Assembly: GCF_900168115.1 (NCBI RefSeq)
Contig: NZ_FUZC01000003.1
Span: 266,314 to 330,313 of the forward strand
Direction of reading: 5' to 3'
DNA length: 64,000 nt
Source of the DNA: Salegentibacter salinarum
GTDB lineage: Bacteria; Bacteroidota; Bacteroidia; Flavobacteriales; Flavobacteriaceae
Both the position numbers and the translations under genes were made by a program. This document shows, piece after piece, positions 53,355-63,588 of the stretch. Positions within the stretch are counted from its first letter, which is position 1. The number at the start of each line of letters is the position of its first letter. The notes beneath the pieces were generated by a model. That model saw nothing but the letters and a program-made list of their open reading frames with translations. It ran no database searches and had not been told where the DNA came from.

Positions 53355-55511
53355 ATGAGAAAAGCAATTTTACTATTAGGAATTATTTTTTATACAGCCT
53401 GTAATTTTTCAAATTCGGAAAATAAAGAACATACAGACGAACCTGAAAGTAAAATTGATCGTAAAGCCCTTGTTTCAAGGCATAATGTAAAAGTGGATGG
53501 CATAGACACATTGGCTTCCCTTTCAGTAGGAAATGGAGCTTTTGCATTTACTGTAGATGCTACCGGATTACAAACATTTCCTGATAGCTACCAATTTGGA
53601 GTGCCTTTAGGTACCCAAAGTGAATGGGGTTGGGATAGCCACCCGAATCCCGAAAATTACAGGTTTGATGAAACACTCGTAGAATACGATCAAAATGGAA
53701 GAAAAGTTACGTATTCGGTACAGCGAAAGGAATTACCAAGAAGTGAGGAAGCCGTAAACTATTATCGGGAAAATCCACATCGCATCCAGCTGGCAAATCT
53801 GGGACTTGAATTACTTAAAGAGAATGGGGAGGAAGTAAAACCTGAAGACCTTCAAAATATTCAGCAGGAATTAAATTTATGGACAGGAGAAATCGAAAGT
53901 GCCTTTGAAATAGAAGGAGTCCAGGTTAAGGTTTATACCGCAGTACATCAGTCAGATGATGTTGTAGGCATTAGGATAAAATCAGAATTAATTGAGCAGG
54001 ATCGATTGCAGGTTAGGATAAGGATTCCATTTCCAACTGCAGAATGGGAAGATTTAGCTACCAAATGGGAAGGGGACGAAGATTATAGCAGTACACTTTC
54101 CGTAGATGGTAATAGAGCCCACATTAAAAGAGTAATGGATTCTATAACCTATAATATAGGCTTACAATGGCAGGGGAATGCAGCAATAGAAGAAAAAGAG
54201 GAACATTATTTTGTATTGAAACCATCGAAAGATCAAACAGAGTTTGAATTCACCACTAAATTCTCCAATGGTGAAATAAGTGAAATTCCAGATCTAGCAA
54301 GTGTAACAAAAAGTTCACAAAATCGCTGGGAAGAATTCTGGCAAAGCGGAGGGGCAGTAGATTTTTCTGGGAGTACCGATGAACGTGCCCACGAGTTAGA
54401 GCGAAGGGTAATTCTATCGCAGTATCTTACTAAATTGCAGTGCACCGGAAGTCAGCCACCACAGGAAACCGGCCTAACATATAACAGCTGGTTCGGTAAG
54501 CCACATCTTGAAATGCACTGGTGGCACGGGGTTCATCTTCCACTCTGGGGAAGACCGGAATTACTGGAAAAGAGTATGCCCTGGTATGATACCGCTTTTG
54601 ATAAAGCAAAAGGAATTGCTGAACGACAGGGATTTGAAGGTGCTCGCTGGCAAAAAATGACCGATCATTCGGGCTATGAAACTCCCTCTTCGGTAGCGGC
54701 ACTACTTATTTGGCAGCAACCCCATTTCATTACTTTTTCAGAATTATTATATAGAGCAGATTCTTCTGAAGCGACATTAAATAAATATAAAGAACGCGTA
54801 TTTGCAACTGCCGATTTAATGGCATCATTTCCGAATTACAATAAAGATAAAGACCGTTATGAATTAGGCCCACCGGTAATTCCGGCGCAAGAGCGATTTC
54901 CTGCAAGGGAAACTTTTAATCCAACTTATGAGTTAGCTTATTGGGAATGGGGGCTAAAAACCGCTATTGAATGGAAGGAACGTTTAAATGAAGAAGTTCC
55001 TGAAAAGTGGGTAGAGGTCTTGGAAAAATTGTCAGAATTTCCGGTTCAGGATGATGTATATCTGGCTACCGAAAGTGCTACCGATTCTTACACCAATCCT
55101 GAATATAAAACAGACCATCCATCTGTATTTGGAACCTACGGGATGCTACCGGAAACAAGCCGGTTAGATAAAAAAATAATGAAAAATACATTTGATTTAA
55201 TTTGGGAGACCTGGAGTTGGGAAGAGACCTGGGGCTGGGATTTTCCTATGACGGCTATGACGGCGGCACGACTTGGGAAACCGAATAAGGCAGTGGACGC
55301 CCTTTTTATGAATCCACAAACCAATACTTATCTAAAAAACGGGCATAATTACCAGGAAGAGCGTTTAACACTATACCTGCCGGGCAATGGTGGAGTACTT
55401 ACTGCTGTAGCTATGATGTGTGCCGGTTGGGATGGAAGTGAAGGAGAAACGCCTGGATTTCCCGAAGAAGGTTGGGAAATAAAATGGGAAGGTTTAGAGA
55501 AAATGCCCTAG
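53355..55511 (+). CDS. Uncharacterised lipoprotein with GH65/GH95-like (alpha/alpha)6 barrel
   Basis: A 718-residue lipoprotein (Cys16, YTAC). Residues about 45-310 look like a beta-sandwich (LSVGNGAFAFTVDATGLQTFP, then WGWDSHPNPENY). Residues about 340-690 are helical with aromatic-rich segments LTYNSWFGKPHLEMHWWHGVHLPLWGRPELLEKS (partly given), ARWQKMTDHSGYETPSS, ETFNPTYELAYWEWGLKTAIEW, ETWSWEETWGWDFPMTAMTAARLG and LYLPGNGGVLTAVAMMCAGWDG. This is the plan of GH65/GH95-type glycoside hydrolases, but I cannot name a family. Its place after PL11 implies a role in pectin oligosaccharide breakdown. The acidic candidates in HWWHG, PTYELAYWEWG and WSWEETWGWD deserve attention. Confidence 0.78.
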   Translation: MRKAILLLGIIFYTACNFSNSENKEHTDEPESKIDRKALVSRHNVKVDGIDTLASLSVGNGAFAFTVDATGLQTFPDSYQFGVPLGTQSEWGWDSHPNPENYRFDETLVEYDQNGRKVTYSVQRKELPRSEEAVNYYRENPHRIQLANLGLELLKENGEEVKPEDLQNIQQELNLWTGEIESAFEIEGVQVKVYTAVHQSDDVVGIRIKSELIEQDRLQVRIRIPFPTAEWEDLATKWEGDEDYSSTLSVDGNRAHIKRVMDSITYNIGLQWQGNAAIEEKEEHYFVLKPSKDQTEFEFTTKFSNGEISEIPDLASVTKSSQNRWEEFWQSGGAVDFSGSTDERAHELERRVILSQYLTKLQCTGSQPPQETGLTYNSWFGKPHLEMHWWHGVHLPLWGRPELLEKSMPWYDTAFDKAKGIAERQGFEGARWQKMTDHSGYETPSSVAALLIWQQPHFITFSELLYRADSSEATLNKYKERVFATADLMASFPNYNKDKDRYELGPPVIPAQERFPARETFNPTYELAYWEWGLKTAIEWKERLNEEVPEKWVEVLEKLSEFPVQDDVYLATESATDSYTNPEYKTDHPSVFGTYGMLPETSRLDKKIMKNTFDLIWETWSWEETWGWDFPMTAMTAARLGKPNKAVDALFMNPQTNTYLKNGHNYQEERLTLYLPGNGGVLTAVAMMCAGWDGSEGETPGFPEEGWEIKWEGLEKMP

Positions 55512-55576
55512 GCAACCAAATCTAAAGATGGTTCTTAATAAATTCTGCAATAAAATAAATAGCATTGTAAACCAAA

Positions 55577-55607
55577 AATTCCCCTGAAAACCAGTCTCAG
55601 AGGAATT
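55577..55607 (-). terminator. Probable terminator of the xylose operon
   Basis: An 11-bp stem with one mismatch (AATTCCCCTGA 55577-55587 with TCAGAGGAATT 55597-55607). On the minus strand it is followed by TTTTTGG, so it suits the transcript coming from xylA. It may also limit read-through from the plus-strand operon. Confidence 0.5.
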
Positions 55608-55640
55608 ATTGAAGTTATAAAGTTCAATTAAGGCTAATTC

Positions 55641-56957
55641 TTAATAGGCATTTGCAATAATTTGCTCGTATAATTCTTGCTTACCGCTTATTTGCTTTGG
55701 TTCACCAAGCTCTTTGGCTATTTTGCTAATTTCTTCAAGAGAAAGATCTCCGTTTTCAAATTTGTTTCCATTACCACTGTCAAATGAAGCATAACGCTCT
55801 TTTCTAAGCTTTTTATAATCGGTATTTTGTAATACGTTGTCTGCAGCGATAAGTCCGCGTGCAAAAGCATCCATACCGGCAATATGAGCTATAAATTTAT
55901 CATCAAGGTCCGTGGAATTTCTTCTTACTTTCGCATCAAAATTGATTCCTCCGCCCTGAATTCCGCCTCCTTCAAGGATTACTAACATAGCTTCGGTAAT
56001 TTCATAAACATCAATTGGAAATTGATCGGTATCCCATCCATTTTGGTAATCTCCACGGTTGGCATCAATACTTCCTAACATCCCGGCATCAACAGCGGTT
56101 TGTAATTCGTGTTGAAAGGTATGTCCTGCAAGGGTAGCGTGGTTTACTTCAATATTGATTTTAAAATCTTTTTCCAGGCCGTAATTCTTTAAGAATCCTA
56201 TGGAAGTAGCAGTATCATAATCGTACTGGTGTTTAGTAGGCTCCATTGGTTTTGGCTCGATCAGGAAATTTCCTTTAAAACCTTGTTTACGCGCGTAATC
56301 ACGGCAAGTGGTTAAGAACTGCGCCAAATGATCCTGCTCACGCTTCATGTCGGTATTTAAAAGGCTCATATAACCTTCGCGGCCTCCCCAGAATACATAA
56401 TTCTCTCCGTTAAGAGCAATTGTAGCATCTATCGCGATTTTTGCCTGTGCGCTGGCGCGTGCCACTACGTTAAAATCTGGGTTGGTAGAAGCTCCATTCA
56501 TATAGCGAGGATCGCTAAATAAATTAGAAGTACCCCAAAGTAATTTAATCCCGGTTTCTTCTTGCTTTTGTTTTGCATAGTCAACCATAGTTTCCATACG
56601 CTTTTCAAATTCAGAAAGCGAAGAACAATCATCTACCACATCAATATCGTGGAAACAGTAGTAAGGAATTCCCAGTTTCTCTATAAATTCAAAAGCTGCA
56701 TCCATTTTATCTTTGGCGCGATCTATTACATTTTCTTTTTTGTCCCATTCAAAAGTTTCGGTTTCTGCTCCAAAAGGATCTCCACCTTTGTTGTTGAAGG
56801 TATGCCAGTAAGCCACCGCAAACCTTAAATGCTCTTTAAGCGTTTTGCCGGCAACCGTTTTATTTTCGTCGTACCACTTGTAGGCTAAAGGATTTTTACT
56901 ATCTCTGCCTTCAAATTGAATTTTATCTATTCCTTTAAAAAATTTGTTGTTACTCAT
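55641..56957 (-). CDS. xylA: Xylose isomerase
   Basis: A 438-residue isomerase converting D-xylose to D-xylulose. Signature stretches are [11 protein letters not shown] (catalytic His), [33 protein letters not shown] and [18 protein letters not shown], with metal and substrate ligands in place. The length matches the class II (long) type found in Bacteroidetes. It is the third gene of a minus-strand operon porter-xylB-xylA, 6 bp after xylB, and is followed by a terminator hairpin. Cytoplasmic. Confidence 0.97.
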   Translation of the reverse strand: MSNNKFFKGIDKIQFEGRDSKNPLAYKWYDENKTVAGKTLKEHLRFAVAYWHTFNNKGGDPFGAETETFEWDKKENVIDRAKDKMDAAFEFIEKLGIPYYCFHDIDVVDDCSSLSEFEKRMETMVDYAKQKQEETGIKLLWGTSNLFSDPRYMNGASTNPDFNVVARASAQAKIAIDATIALNGENYVFWGGREGYMSLLNTDMKREQDHLAQFLTTCRDYARKQGFKGNFLIEPKPMEPTKHQYDYDTATSIGFLKNYGLEKDFKINIEVNHATLAGHTFQHELQTAVDAGMLGSIDANRGDYQNGWDTDQFPIDVYEITEAMLVILEGGGIQGGGINFDAKVRRNSTDLDDKFIAHIAGMDAFARGLIAADNVLQNTDYKKLRKERYASFDSGNGNKFENGDLSLEEISKIAKELGEPKQISGKQELYEQIIANAY

Positions 56958-56963
56958 AATTAT

Positions 56964-58457
56964 TTATTCTTTAATTTTAATATTCTGTTTCCATTCCTGG
57001 TAAATCTCCTGGTACTGCTTACTCAATTTTGCATCAGGTTCCATTCTTTCCAGGCATTTTAGGCTTGTAAATGCATCGTCAAATTCCTTATAAAAACCAT
57101 ATCCTACCGCAGCACCACGGGCAGCACCCTCGGCTCCAGATGTATTATAAAGTTCTAAAGTTGTTTGGGTAGTATTCACGAAAATTTCTCTAAAAACCGG
57201 ACTTAAAAAAAGATTATCTTTCCCGGCTCTTACCACTTTTCCTTCCACTCCTATAGACTGCATTACTTCAAAACCATAATTCATAGCGAAAACAATCCCT
57301 TCGCAGGCCGACCTTATAAGATGTGCCGGTTGATGAATGTTATAGTTGAGGTTTTCTATTCCTGAATTCACTTCTTTATTGCTGAAAATTCGTTCTACGC
57401 CATTTCCGAAAGGGTAGAAGCGAAGACCTTTACTTCCAGGTTCTACTTTCGCTGCTTCTTCGTTTAACTTTTCATACGGAATAAGTTCTTCCCTCCCTAC
57501 CGAAATTATTTTACGTAACCACTGGTAAAGAATTCCTGAACCGTTGATGCATAAAAGTACCCCGTTATGCTTGGCTTTTTCGGTATTATTTACGTGTAGA
57601 AACGTATTTACTCTGCTTTCTGGGTCAAATGTGTTTTCTGCACTCACCGCATACATTACTGCTGAAGTTCCCGCCGTGGTTGCAATATCACCCGGTTTTA
57701 AAGCATTAAGCGAAAATGCATTGTTGGGTTGATCTCCGGCTCTGTAATTAATTTTAGTTTTCGGGTCAAGGCCTAATTCTGAAGCGATAGAAGCGCTTAC
57801 TGTAGCCTGATCTCCAAAACTCGGAACGATTTCCGGGATAAAATCTTGAGAAAGTCCCATTTTGTCTAAAACTTCAGTGGCTAATTTCCCCTTAGAAAAA
57901 TCCCATAAAGCGGCTTCAGATAAACCTGAGGTACTTATTTGAGGAGTTTCAGAAAGTTTTGCTGCGATATAATCTCCCGGCAACATCATTATTGAAGCTT
58001 TCTTGAAGTTTTCGGGTTCATTTTCTTTAACCCACTTTAATTTAGAAGCTGTGAAATTCCCCGGGCTCCCAAGAATTTGGTTTTTACTTATTTCTTCACC
58101 AATTGCTTTATAAGCTTCATCTCCTATATCTACGGCGCGACTGTCGCACCAAATAATAGAAGGCCTTACCGGATTAAGTTTGTCATCGGTTAAAACGAGT
58201 CCGTGCATTTGGTATGCAATACCAATTCCTTTAATTTTTTTAAGGTCTACGCCTTTTTTATCTCTAAGAATGCCAAATCCTTTTTTTACATTTTCCCACC
58301 AGTCTTGCGGATTTTGTTCGGCCCAGCCGAATTGTGGGGCGGCGATCTCCATTTCAAATTCAGGAACTTTAGCCGAAGCTATAGTCGTTCCTTTTTCGGC
58401 ATCTAATACCGATAATTTGATTGAAGAACTTCCTAAATCTATTCCTAAAAAATACAT
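56964..58457 (-). CDS. xylB: Xylulokinase
   Basis: A 497-residue FGGY kinase phosphorylating D-xylulose. It opens with FLGIDLGSSSIKLSVLD (ATP site), then FGWAEQNPQDWW, GIAYQMHGLVL, IIWCDSRA, YRAGDQPNNAFSLNAL (catalytic Asp in GDQ), ATTAGTSAVMYAVS and AEGAARGAAVGYG. Position between xylA and the sugar porter supports xylulose as substrate. The length is normal. Confidence 0.95.
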   Translation of the reverse strand: MYFLGIDLGSSSIKLSVLDAEKGTTIASAKVPEFEMEIAAPQFGWAEQNPQDWWENVKKGFGILRDKKGVDLKKIKGIGIAYQMHGLVLTDDKLNPVRPSIIWCDSRAVDIGDEAYKAIGEEISKNQILGSPGNFTASKLKWVKENEPENFKKASIMMLPGDYIAAKLSETPQISTSGLSEAALWDFSKGKLATEVLDKMGLSQDFIPEIVPSFGDQATVSASIASELGLDPKTKINYRAGDQPNNAFSLNALKPGDIATTAGTSAVMYAVSAENTFDPESRVNTFLHVNNTEKAKHNGVLLCINGSGILYQWLRKIISVGREELIPYEKLNEEAAKVEPGSKGLRFYPFGNGVERIFSNKEVNSGIENLNYNIHQPAHLIRSACEGIVFAMNYGFEVMQSIGVEGKVVRAGKDNLFLSPVFREIFVNTTQTTLELYNTSGAEGAARGAAVGYGFYKEFDDAFTSLKCLERMEPDAKLSKQYQEIYQEWKQNIKIKE

Positions 58458-58477
58458 ACGTTAATTCTTGATTTATT

Positions 58478-60076
58478 TTATTTTGAGATCCAAATGTTTT
58501 CCATTTCCTCCAGCGTTTTCTCTTTGGTTTCCGGCACGAATTTCCAAATAAATAAGCCGGAAAGGATCGCCATTATTCCGTAGATCCAGTATGGAAAACC
58601 ATTATTGAACATCGCTACCAAATCAGAATTATTATTCATCATTGGGAAAGTCCACGACACTAGTAAATTGGCAAGCCATTGTACGGCTACAGCTACCGCC
58701 ATAACTCCTTTTATTGAATTCGGGAAAATTTCAGATAATAATACCCAAACCACCGGACCCCACGACATAGCGAAGGCTGCAATGTAGAAAAGCATAAACA
58801 TTAAAGCCGTAATTCCAGTTGTTTCCAGGTAAAGTGCGAATCCAAGGCCAATCATACTAATCGCCATAACAGCACTACCAATCATCATTAACTTTTTACG
58901 CCCAAATTTGTCTACGGTAGAAATTGCCACCACGGTAAAAATCATATTAATGGCACCTACAATAATGGTTTGTAGTATAGAAGCATCGGTTTCCATACCC
59001 ATTCCTCTAAAAATTTCAGGGGCGTAATAAAGTACCACGTTTATACCCACAAATTGTTGAAAAATAGATAAGAGCAGTCCAATTACAACCACAGTTCCAC
59101 CAAAATAAAGCCAGTGGGCTTTTTTCTTACCAAAAGACTTTTTGATTTCTTCTAATACACCAGGTGCCCTGTCGGGACCATTTAAATTGGTAAGAACTTT
59201 AAGTGCATCTTTCTCATTGCCTTTCATTACCTGGAACCTTGGGGTTTTTGGCACTAAAAGCAAAGCAAGGAAGAAAATTGTTGCAGGAATCCCTTCAGAA
59301 AGGAACATATACCTCCAGCCGGAAGTATTTATCCAGCTTTCGGTTTGACCCTGAACAATAAAATAGTTTACAAAATAAACCACCATCATCCCGCTCACAA
59401 TAGCTAATTGGTAAAAACTAACCAGTTTTCCTCGTATTTTGGGCGGTGCCATTTCAGCAATATAAAGCGGCGCTAACATACTGGCCAGTCCAACTCCCAT
59501 TCCTCCTATAATTCTGTAAACAATAAAAGCTGAAAGTGAATCGCCAAAGAAAATATTCATAGTATCGGGGTAGGCAGAACCTATTGCTGAAAGTACAAAC
59601 AGCATAGCGGCTATAAGCAATCCGTTTCGTCTTCCTATAGAATTTGCAACATTATCTCCAAGGGAAGCTCCAATAATACAACCTACAAGTGCACTACTAA
59701 CCATAAATCCGAGAATTGAATTCTTTAAATTTTCAGTTAAAACTCCAGGCAGACTTAAAAACTGAAAGTAGTAAACAGCACCTCCTATAAGCACAAAGAG
59801 CCCAATTATAAGATAGGCCTTTGATTTACTGAAAAATTTGAGAAGAAAGGAACTGAATAAAATTACAAGCGCGATTACGCAAATACTAATAATTACCTTA
59901 AACTGGAAAATTGCAGCTATTGCCAGGTCTTTATCGGTTTCTAATGCTCCGATAAAATAGTTTTCAAGAGCACCCACGGCTCCAGAAATTACTGCGGTAT
60001 CATATCCAAATAATAAGCCTCCAAGACTTGCTACGATGGTTATTAAAACAATACCACTCTTATTTAATTTTGCCAT
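58478..60076 (-). CDS. MFS sugar porter, probable D-xylose:H+ symporter
   Basis: A 532-residue inner-membrane transporter of the sugar-porter family. Marks are GGLLFGYDTAVISGAVGAL in TM1, ASLGDNVANSIGRRNGLL, YRIIGGMGVGLASMLAPLYIAEMAPPKIRGKLVSFYQLAIVSGMM (partly given), QQFVGINVVLYYAPEIFRGMG, VDKFGRKKLMMIG, WGPVVWVLLSEIFPNSIKG and PETKEKTLEE. It carries an extra hydrophobic hairpin of about 60 residues between TM1 and TM2, compared with XylE. It is the first gene of the xylose operon. Xylose specificity is inferred from xylB and xylA downstream. Confidence 0.93.
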   Translation of the reverse strand: MAKLNKSGIVLITIVASLGGLLFGYDTAVISGAVGALENYFIGALETDKDLAIAAIFQFKVIISICVIALVILFSSFLLKFFSKSKAYLIIGLFVLIGGAVYYFQFLSLPGVLTENLKNSILGFMVSSALVGCIIGASLGDNVANSIGRRNGLLIAAMLFVLSAIGSAYPDTMNIFFGDSLSAFIVYRIIGGMGVGLASMLAPLYIAEMAPPKIRGKLVSFYQLAIVSGMMVVYFVNYFIVQGQTESWINTSGWRYMFLSEGIPATIFFLALLLVPKTPRFQVMKGNEKDALKVLTNLNGPDRAPGVLEEIKKSFGKKKAHWLYFGGTVVVIGLLLSIFQQFVGINVVLYYAPEIFRGMGMETDASILQTIIVGAINMIFTVVAISTVDKFGRKKLMMIGSAVMAISMIGLGFALYLETTGITALMFMLFYIAAFAMSWGPVVWVLLSEIFPNSIKGVMAVAVAVQWLANLLVSWTFPMMNNNSDLVAMFNNGFPYWIYGIMAILSGLFIWKFVPETKEKTLEEMENIWISK

Positions 60077-60105
60077 TTATAGATATCTTATGGTTTATTT
60101 GACTA

Positions 60106-60136
60106 CAAGTATAGTTATTTTTTTTTATATTAGCAA
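60106..60136 (-). promoter_or_regulatory. Possible promoter of the xylose operon
   Basis: On the minus strand TATACTTG (60106-60113) resembles the -7 TAnnTTTG box with one mismatch, and a TTG-containing partial -33 box (60134-60136) lies about 20 nt upstream. The porter ATG is 30 bp downstream of the -7 box. Confidence 0.35.
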
Positions 60137-60190
60137 TTTACAAGCCTTAATTAAAGTAGGATAGTAAAAATAAAGCTTAAAAATTGTCTA

Positions 60191-60206
60191 TATCTTTATA
60201 AAGATA
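60191..60206. promoter_or_regulatory. Perfect 16-bp palindrome at the promoter of the Nudix regulator
   Basis: TATCTTTATAAAGATA is its own reverse complement and lies 17 bp before the regulator ATG at 60223. Its left half TATCTTTA also reads as a TAnnTTTA -7 box, so a protein bound here would cover the promoter. A shorter related palindrome AGATATCT is at 60081-60088 next to the porter start. Likely operator of the Nudix regulator for itself and perhaps the xyl genes. Confidence 0.5.
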
Positions 60207-60222
60207 CCTATTGAATATACTT

Positions 60223-60942
60223 ATGAAAAACCCGTTGCCATTTCTCCCTACAAATGACCTTTCTGCGGAAGAAGTTATGAGTTCCATAACCATTGACTGT
60301 TGTGTTTTTAGTTTTGAAAAAGGTTATCTGGAAGTATTATTGGTACAACACGGCCAAGGTATTAGTAAAGGTAAATGGGGTCTTCCCGGTGGTTGGATTA
60401 AAAAAGAAGAAGATATAGATGTGGCAGCCGATAGATTGCTTTCTGAATTAACCGGTGTAAAAGATATTTACCTGGAACAGGTCAAAACTTTTGGTAAGCC
60501 GGAGCGATTCCCACTGGGCCGTGTAATTACTATAGGCTATTACGCTTTAATTAATAGGGAAGATTTTAAGGTGAAAGCCGGTTTTACCGCTTCAGAAGCA
60601 AAATGGTACAGGATTAAAGATATTCCCGATCTTATTTACGATCATAATGAAATTTTGCAGGCGAGTTTAAACCGTTTACGCGGAAAAGTAAAACGAGCGC
60701 CTATCGGCTTTAATTTGCTTCCGGAAAAATTCACTTTGCTCCAGTTGATGCAACTTTATACTGAAATATTGGATGTTGAAATGGATAAAAGTAATTTCAG
60801 GAGAAAATTTTTAAAAATGAAGCTTTTACAGGAAGCCGGAGATAAGCAAACAGGGGTTTCTCATAGAGCGGCCAAGCTGTATAGGTTTGATGAAGAAATT
60901 TATCAAAACCTAACCCGTAAGGGGTTTAACTTTGAATTCTAA
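60223..60942 (+). CDS. Nudix-domain transcriptional regulator (AraR/XylR-like, NrtR family)
   Basis: 239 residues from the ATG at 60223, preferred to the in-frame TTG at 60211. Residues about 20-150 form a Nudix fold (ITIDCCVFSFEKGYLEVLLVQ, GKWGLPGGWIKKEEDIDVAADRLLSELTGV). The catalytic REUxEE core of the Nudix box reads RLLSEL, so hydrolysis is unlikely and the domain is probably a sugar or phosphosugar sensor. Residues about 155-239 form a winged helix (EKFTLLQLMQLYTEIL, NFRRKFLKMKLL, GVSHRAAKLYRFD). This layout is known from Bacteroidetes pentose regulators. It lies divergent from the xylose operon, which it probably represses. Confidence 0.92.
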   Translation: MKNPLPFLPTNDLSAEEVMSSITIDCCVFSFEKGYLEVLLVQHGQGISKGKWGLPGGWIKKEEDIDVAADRLLSELTGVKDIYLEQVKTFGKPERFPLGRVITIGYYALINREDFKVKAGFTASEAKWYRIKDIPDLIYDHNEILQASLNRLRGKVKRAPIGFNLLPEKFTLLQLMQLYTEILDVEMDKSNFRRKFLKMKLLQEAGDKQTGVSHRAAKLYRFDEEIYQNLTRKGFNFEF

Positions 60943-60964
60943 CTAATTTATTTAAAAAATTAAC

Positions 60965-62911
60965 ATGAGGCTGGACTTAAAAAAGAAATTATTTGTAGTT
61001 TTATTTTTTATAAGTGTAGGATTCACATTTGCACAAATTAAACTGCCTAAGTTAATAAGTGATAATGTTATTTTTCAAAGAAATACAGAGCTTGAACTAT
61101 GGGGTTGGGCCGCGAATGGAGAAGTGGTAACGCTGCAATTCCAGGGTAAAAATTTCACGGGAAAAGCAAATGAAGAAGGGAGATGGGAAATTAAACTTCC
61201 CGCCCAAAAAGCGGGAGGTCCTTATAATATGACATTTAATGCCTCAAATATGGTTGAGGTTCAAAATATTCTGTTTGGCGATGTTTATTTATGTTCAGGA
61301 CAGTCTAATATGGAATTACCAATGGGACGCTTAGCTGACACCTATGCTGAGGAAATAGAAAATGCGAATAATTCAGAGATCCGCCAATTTGAAGTACCCG
61401 ATGAATATGAATTTACCGGTGAAAGAGACGATCTTTCTTTTGGTTCCTGGAAAGAGGTGAATAAAACAAATATTCTTGAATTTTCTGGAGTGGCGTATTT
61501 TTTTGCAAAGGCGATCTATGAAAAAGAAAAAGTTCCTATCGGGCTTATTAATTCTGCGCTGGGAGGTTCTCCTGTTTCAGCCTGGATGGATAAGGAAGCA
61601 CTAAAAGAGTTTCCGCAATTTTATGAAGAGCATTTAAAATGGGGAAATCAGTCTTTTTTAGATTCCGTAGTCAATGCTGAACAAAAAGCAATCAATAATT
61701 GGTACGGAGATTTAGATAAAAAAGATACCGGTCTACAAGAAGACTGGTTTAAAACTGATGTTGATAAAACTTCCTGGAAAGAAGTTGAAATTCCTGGTTT
61801 TATTTCTGCAGAAGATAGAAATGATAGCGCCGGAGTAGCCTGGTTTTCAAAAAAGGTAAATATTTCTCAATTACCCGAATCTGATACCGTGAAGTTGCAT
61901 TTGGGAAGATTGGTAGATATGGATTATGACTATGTAAATGGGAAACAGGTTGGGCAAACGGGTTATCAATATCCGCCCCGGAAATATAAATTTGATTCAA
62001 AACTTTTAGAAGAAGGAGAAAACGAAATTGTAGTTCGTTTGGTCAATAATGGTGGCCCCACAGGTTTTATAAAGGATAAACCTTATCATTTAATTTTAGA
62101 TAGAGATACGCTTGATATAAGCGGAACCTGGAAATTCAAGCAAGCGGCTACAATGCCAAATACGCCGGGACAAACCTTTATAAGGTGGAAATCTGGCGGA
62201 CTTTACAACGCGATGATCGCTCCTTTAACCGATTTTGAGTTGAAAGGTGTTTTGTGGTATCAGGGAGAATCTGATACTGATGATCCTGAACTTTATTCGG
62301 AAACATTTCCGAAGATGATAAAAAGCTGGCGTGAGCATTTTAAGAATCCCGAATTGCCGTTTCTTTTTGTTCAGCTGCCAAATTTTATGGAAGAATCCAC
62401 AGAGCCACAAGAAAGTAGTTGGGCTCAAATGAGAGAAGTTCAACGAAATACAAACCTGAATGTTCCTCATACGGGGATGGCTGTAACTATAGATCTTGGA
62501 GAATGGAACGATATTCACCCGTTAAATAAAAAGGACGTTGGGAATAGATTAGCACTGGAAGCCAGGAAACTAATATACAATGAAGATATTGTTAGTTCCG
62601 GTCCCGCCCCTTCAGATTGGAAAATTAAAGATGGAGCTCTTGTAGTCAACTTTGAAAACTTAAAATCTGGCTGGAAGTTTAAAAACGGAGAAAAACCTAC
62701 CGGTTTTACAATTTCCGAAGATGGTAAGACTTTTTATAAAGCTGAAGCGGAGGTATTACACGATAATACCTTGAAAATTTATAATACTAAAATTAAAAAT
62801 CCGGGTGTGGTAAGATATGCCTGGGCTAATAATCCGGGGAATGCCAATCTTTATAACCAGGAAGATTTACCGGCAGTCCCATTTGAAATAGAATTAACTA
62901 AAGAAAAATAA
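60965..62911 (+). CDS. Secreted SGNH acetylesterase of the sialate-O-acetylesterase/xylan esterase type
   Basis: A 648-residue secreted protein (signal to about 20, FTFAQ). The N-terminal beta domain ([21 protein letters not shown]) is followed by a split SGNH domain with Ser114 ([10 protein letters not shown]), [28 protein letters not shown] and catalytic Asp516/His518 ([16 protein letters not shown]). Inserted at about 255-395 is a GH2-like jelly roll ([32 protein letters not shown]). Proteins of this plan include sialate 9-O-acetylesterases and xylan acetylesterases (CE20, from memory). The xylose neighbours favour deacetylation of xylan oligosaccharides. Confidence 0.87.
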   Translation: MRLDLKKKLFVVLFFISVGFTFAQIKLPKLISDNVIFQRNTELELWGWAANGEVVTLQFQGKNFTGKANEEGRWEIKLPAQKAGGPYNMTFNASNMVEVQNILFGDVYLCSGQSNMELPMGRLADTYAEEIENANNSEIRQFEVPDEYEFTGERDDLSFGSWKEVNKTNILEFSGVAYFFAKAIYEKEKVPIGLINSALGGSPVSAWMDKEALKEFPQFYEEHLKWGNQSFLDSVVNAEQKAINNWYGDLDKKDTGLQEDWFKTDVDKTSWKEVEIPGFISAEDRNDSAGVAWFSKKVNISQLPESDTVKLHLGRLVDMDYDYVNGKQVGQTGYQYPPRKYKFDSKLLEEGENEIVVRLVNNGGPTGFIKDKPYHLILDRDTLDISGTWKFKQAATMPNTPGQTFIRWKSGGLYNAMIAPLTDFELKGVLWYQGESDTDDPELYSETFPKMIKSWREHFKNPELPFLFVQLPNFMEESTEPQESSWAQMREVQRNTNLNVPHTGMAVTIDLGEWNDIHPLNKKDVGNRLALEARKLIYNEDIVSSGPAPSDWKIKDGALVVNFENLKSGWKFKNGEKPTGFTISEDGKTFYKAEAEVLHDNTLKIYNTKIKNPGVVRYAWANNPGNANLYNQEDLPAVPFEIELTKEK

Positions 62912-62928
62912 TTAAAACTAAACTTGAC

Positions 62929-63585
62929 ATGAAATTTTTTATTGATACAGCAAATTTAGATCAGATTAAAGAAGCACAGGATCTGGGCGTTTTAGATGGA
63001 GTAACCACTAATCCGTCCTTAATGGCAAAAGAAGGTATTACCGGAAAGGATAATATTCTTCAGCATTACCTGGACATTTGTGAAATTGTAGATGGAGATG
63101 TTTCTGCCGAAGTGGTAGCTACAGATTTTGACGGAATTGTGCGTGAAGGTGAAGAACTTGCCAAATTACACAAACAAATTATTGTAAAAGTTCCTATGAT
63201 TAAGGAAGGTGTAAAAGCCATAAAATATTTTTCAGATAAAGGAATAAAAACCAACTGTACATTAGTGTTTTCAGCAGGGCAGGCTTTACTTGCCGCAAAA
63301 GCTGGAGCAACCTATGTGTCACCGTTTTTGGGAAGGCTGGACGATATCTCTACAGATGGATTGCAACTCATTGAAGATATTCGACTTATCTATGATAACT
63401 ACGGTTTTGAAACAGAAATTCTTGCTGCTTCCATCCGCCATTCAATGCACGTTATTAACTGTGCTAAACTTGGTGCCGATGTAATGACAGGACCATTATC
63501 TTCTATAGATGGATTGTTGAAACACCCATTAACCGATAGCGGTCTTGCGAAATTTTTAGAAGACGCTAAATCATTTAATGTATAA
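62929..63585 (+). CDS. tal: Transaldolase (short, fructose-6-phosphate-aldolase-like type)
   Basis: A 218-residue TIM-barrel enzyme of the small transaldolase family. Marks are [50 protein letters not shown] with Schiff-base Lys87, [34 protein letters not shown] (partly given) and [12 protein letters not shown]. It transfers dihydroxyacetone units in the pentose phosphate pathway, taking up xylulose-5-phosphate carbon from the xylose genes. It lies 17 bp after the esterase and 3 bp before transketolase. Confidence 0.93.
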   Translation: MKFFIDTANLDQIKEAQDLGVLDGVTTNPSLMAKEGITGKDNILQHYLDICEIVDGDVSAEVVATDFDGIVREGEELAKLHKQIIVKVPMIKEGVKAIKYFSDKGIKTNCTLVFSAGQALLAAKAGATYVSPFLGRLDDISTDGLQLIEDIRLIYDNYGFETEILAASIRHSMHVINCAKLGADVMTGPLSSIDGLLKHPLTDSGLAKFLEDAKSFNV

Positions 63586-63588
63586 ATT

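Noticed and set aside
60150..60166. AAAGTAGGATAGT near the xyl genes as a copy of the shared element
   Set aside because: Only AGGATAGT agrees; the left half of the consensus is absent and the context is xylose, not rhamnose.
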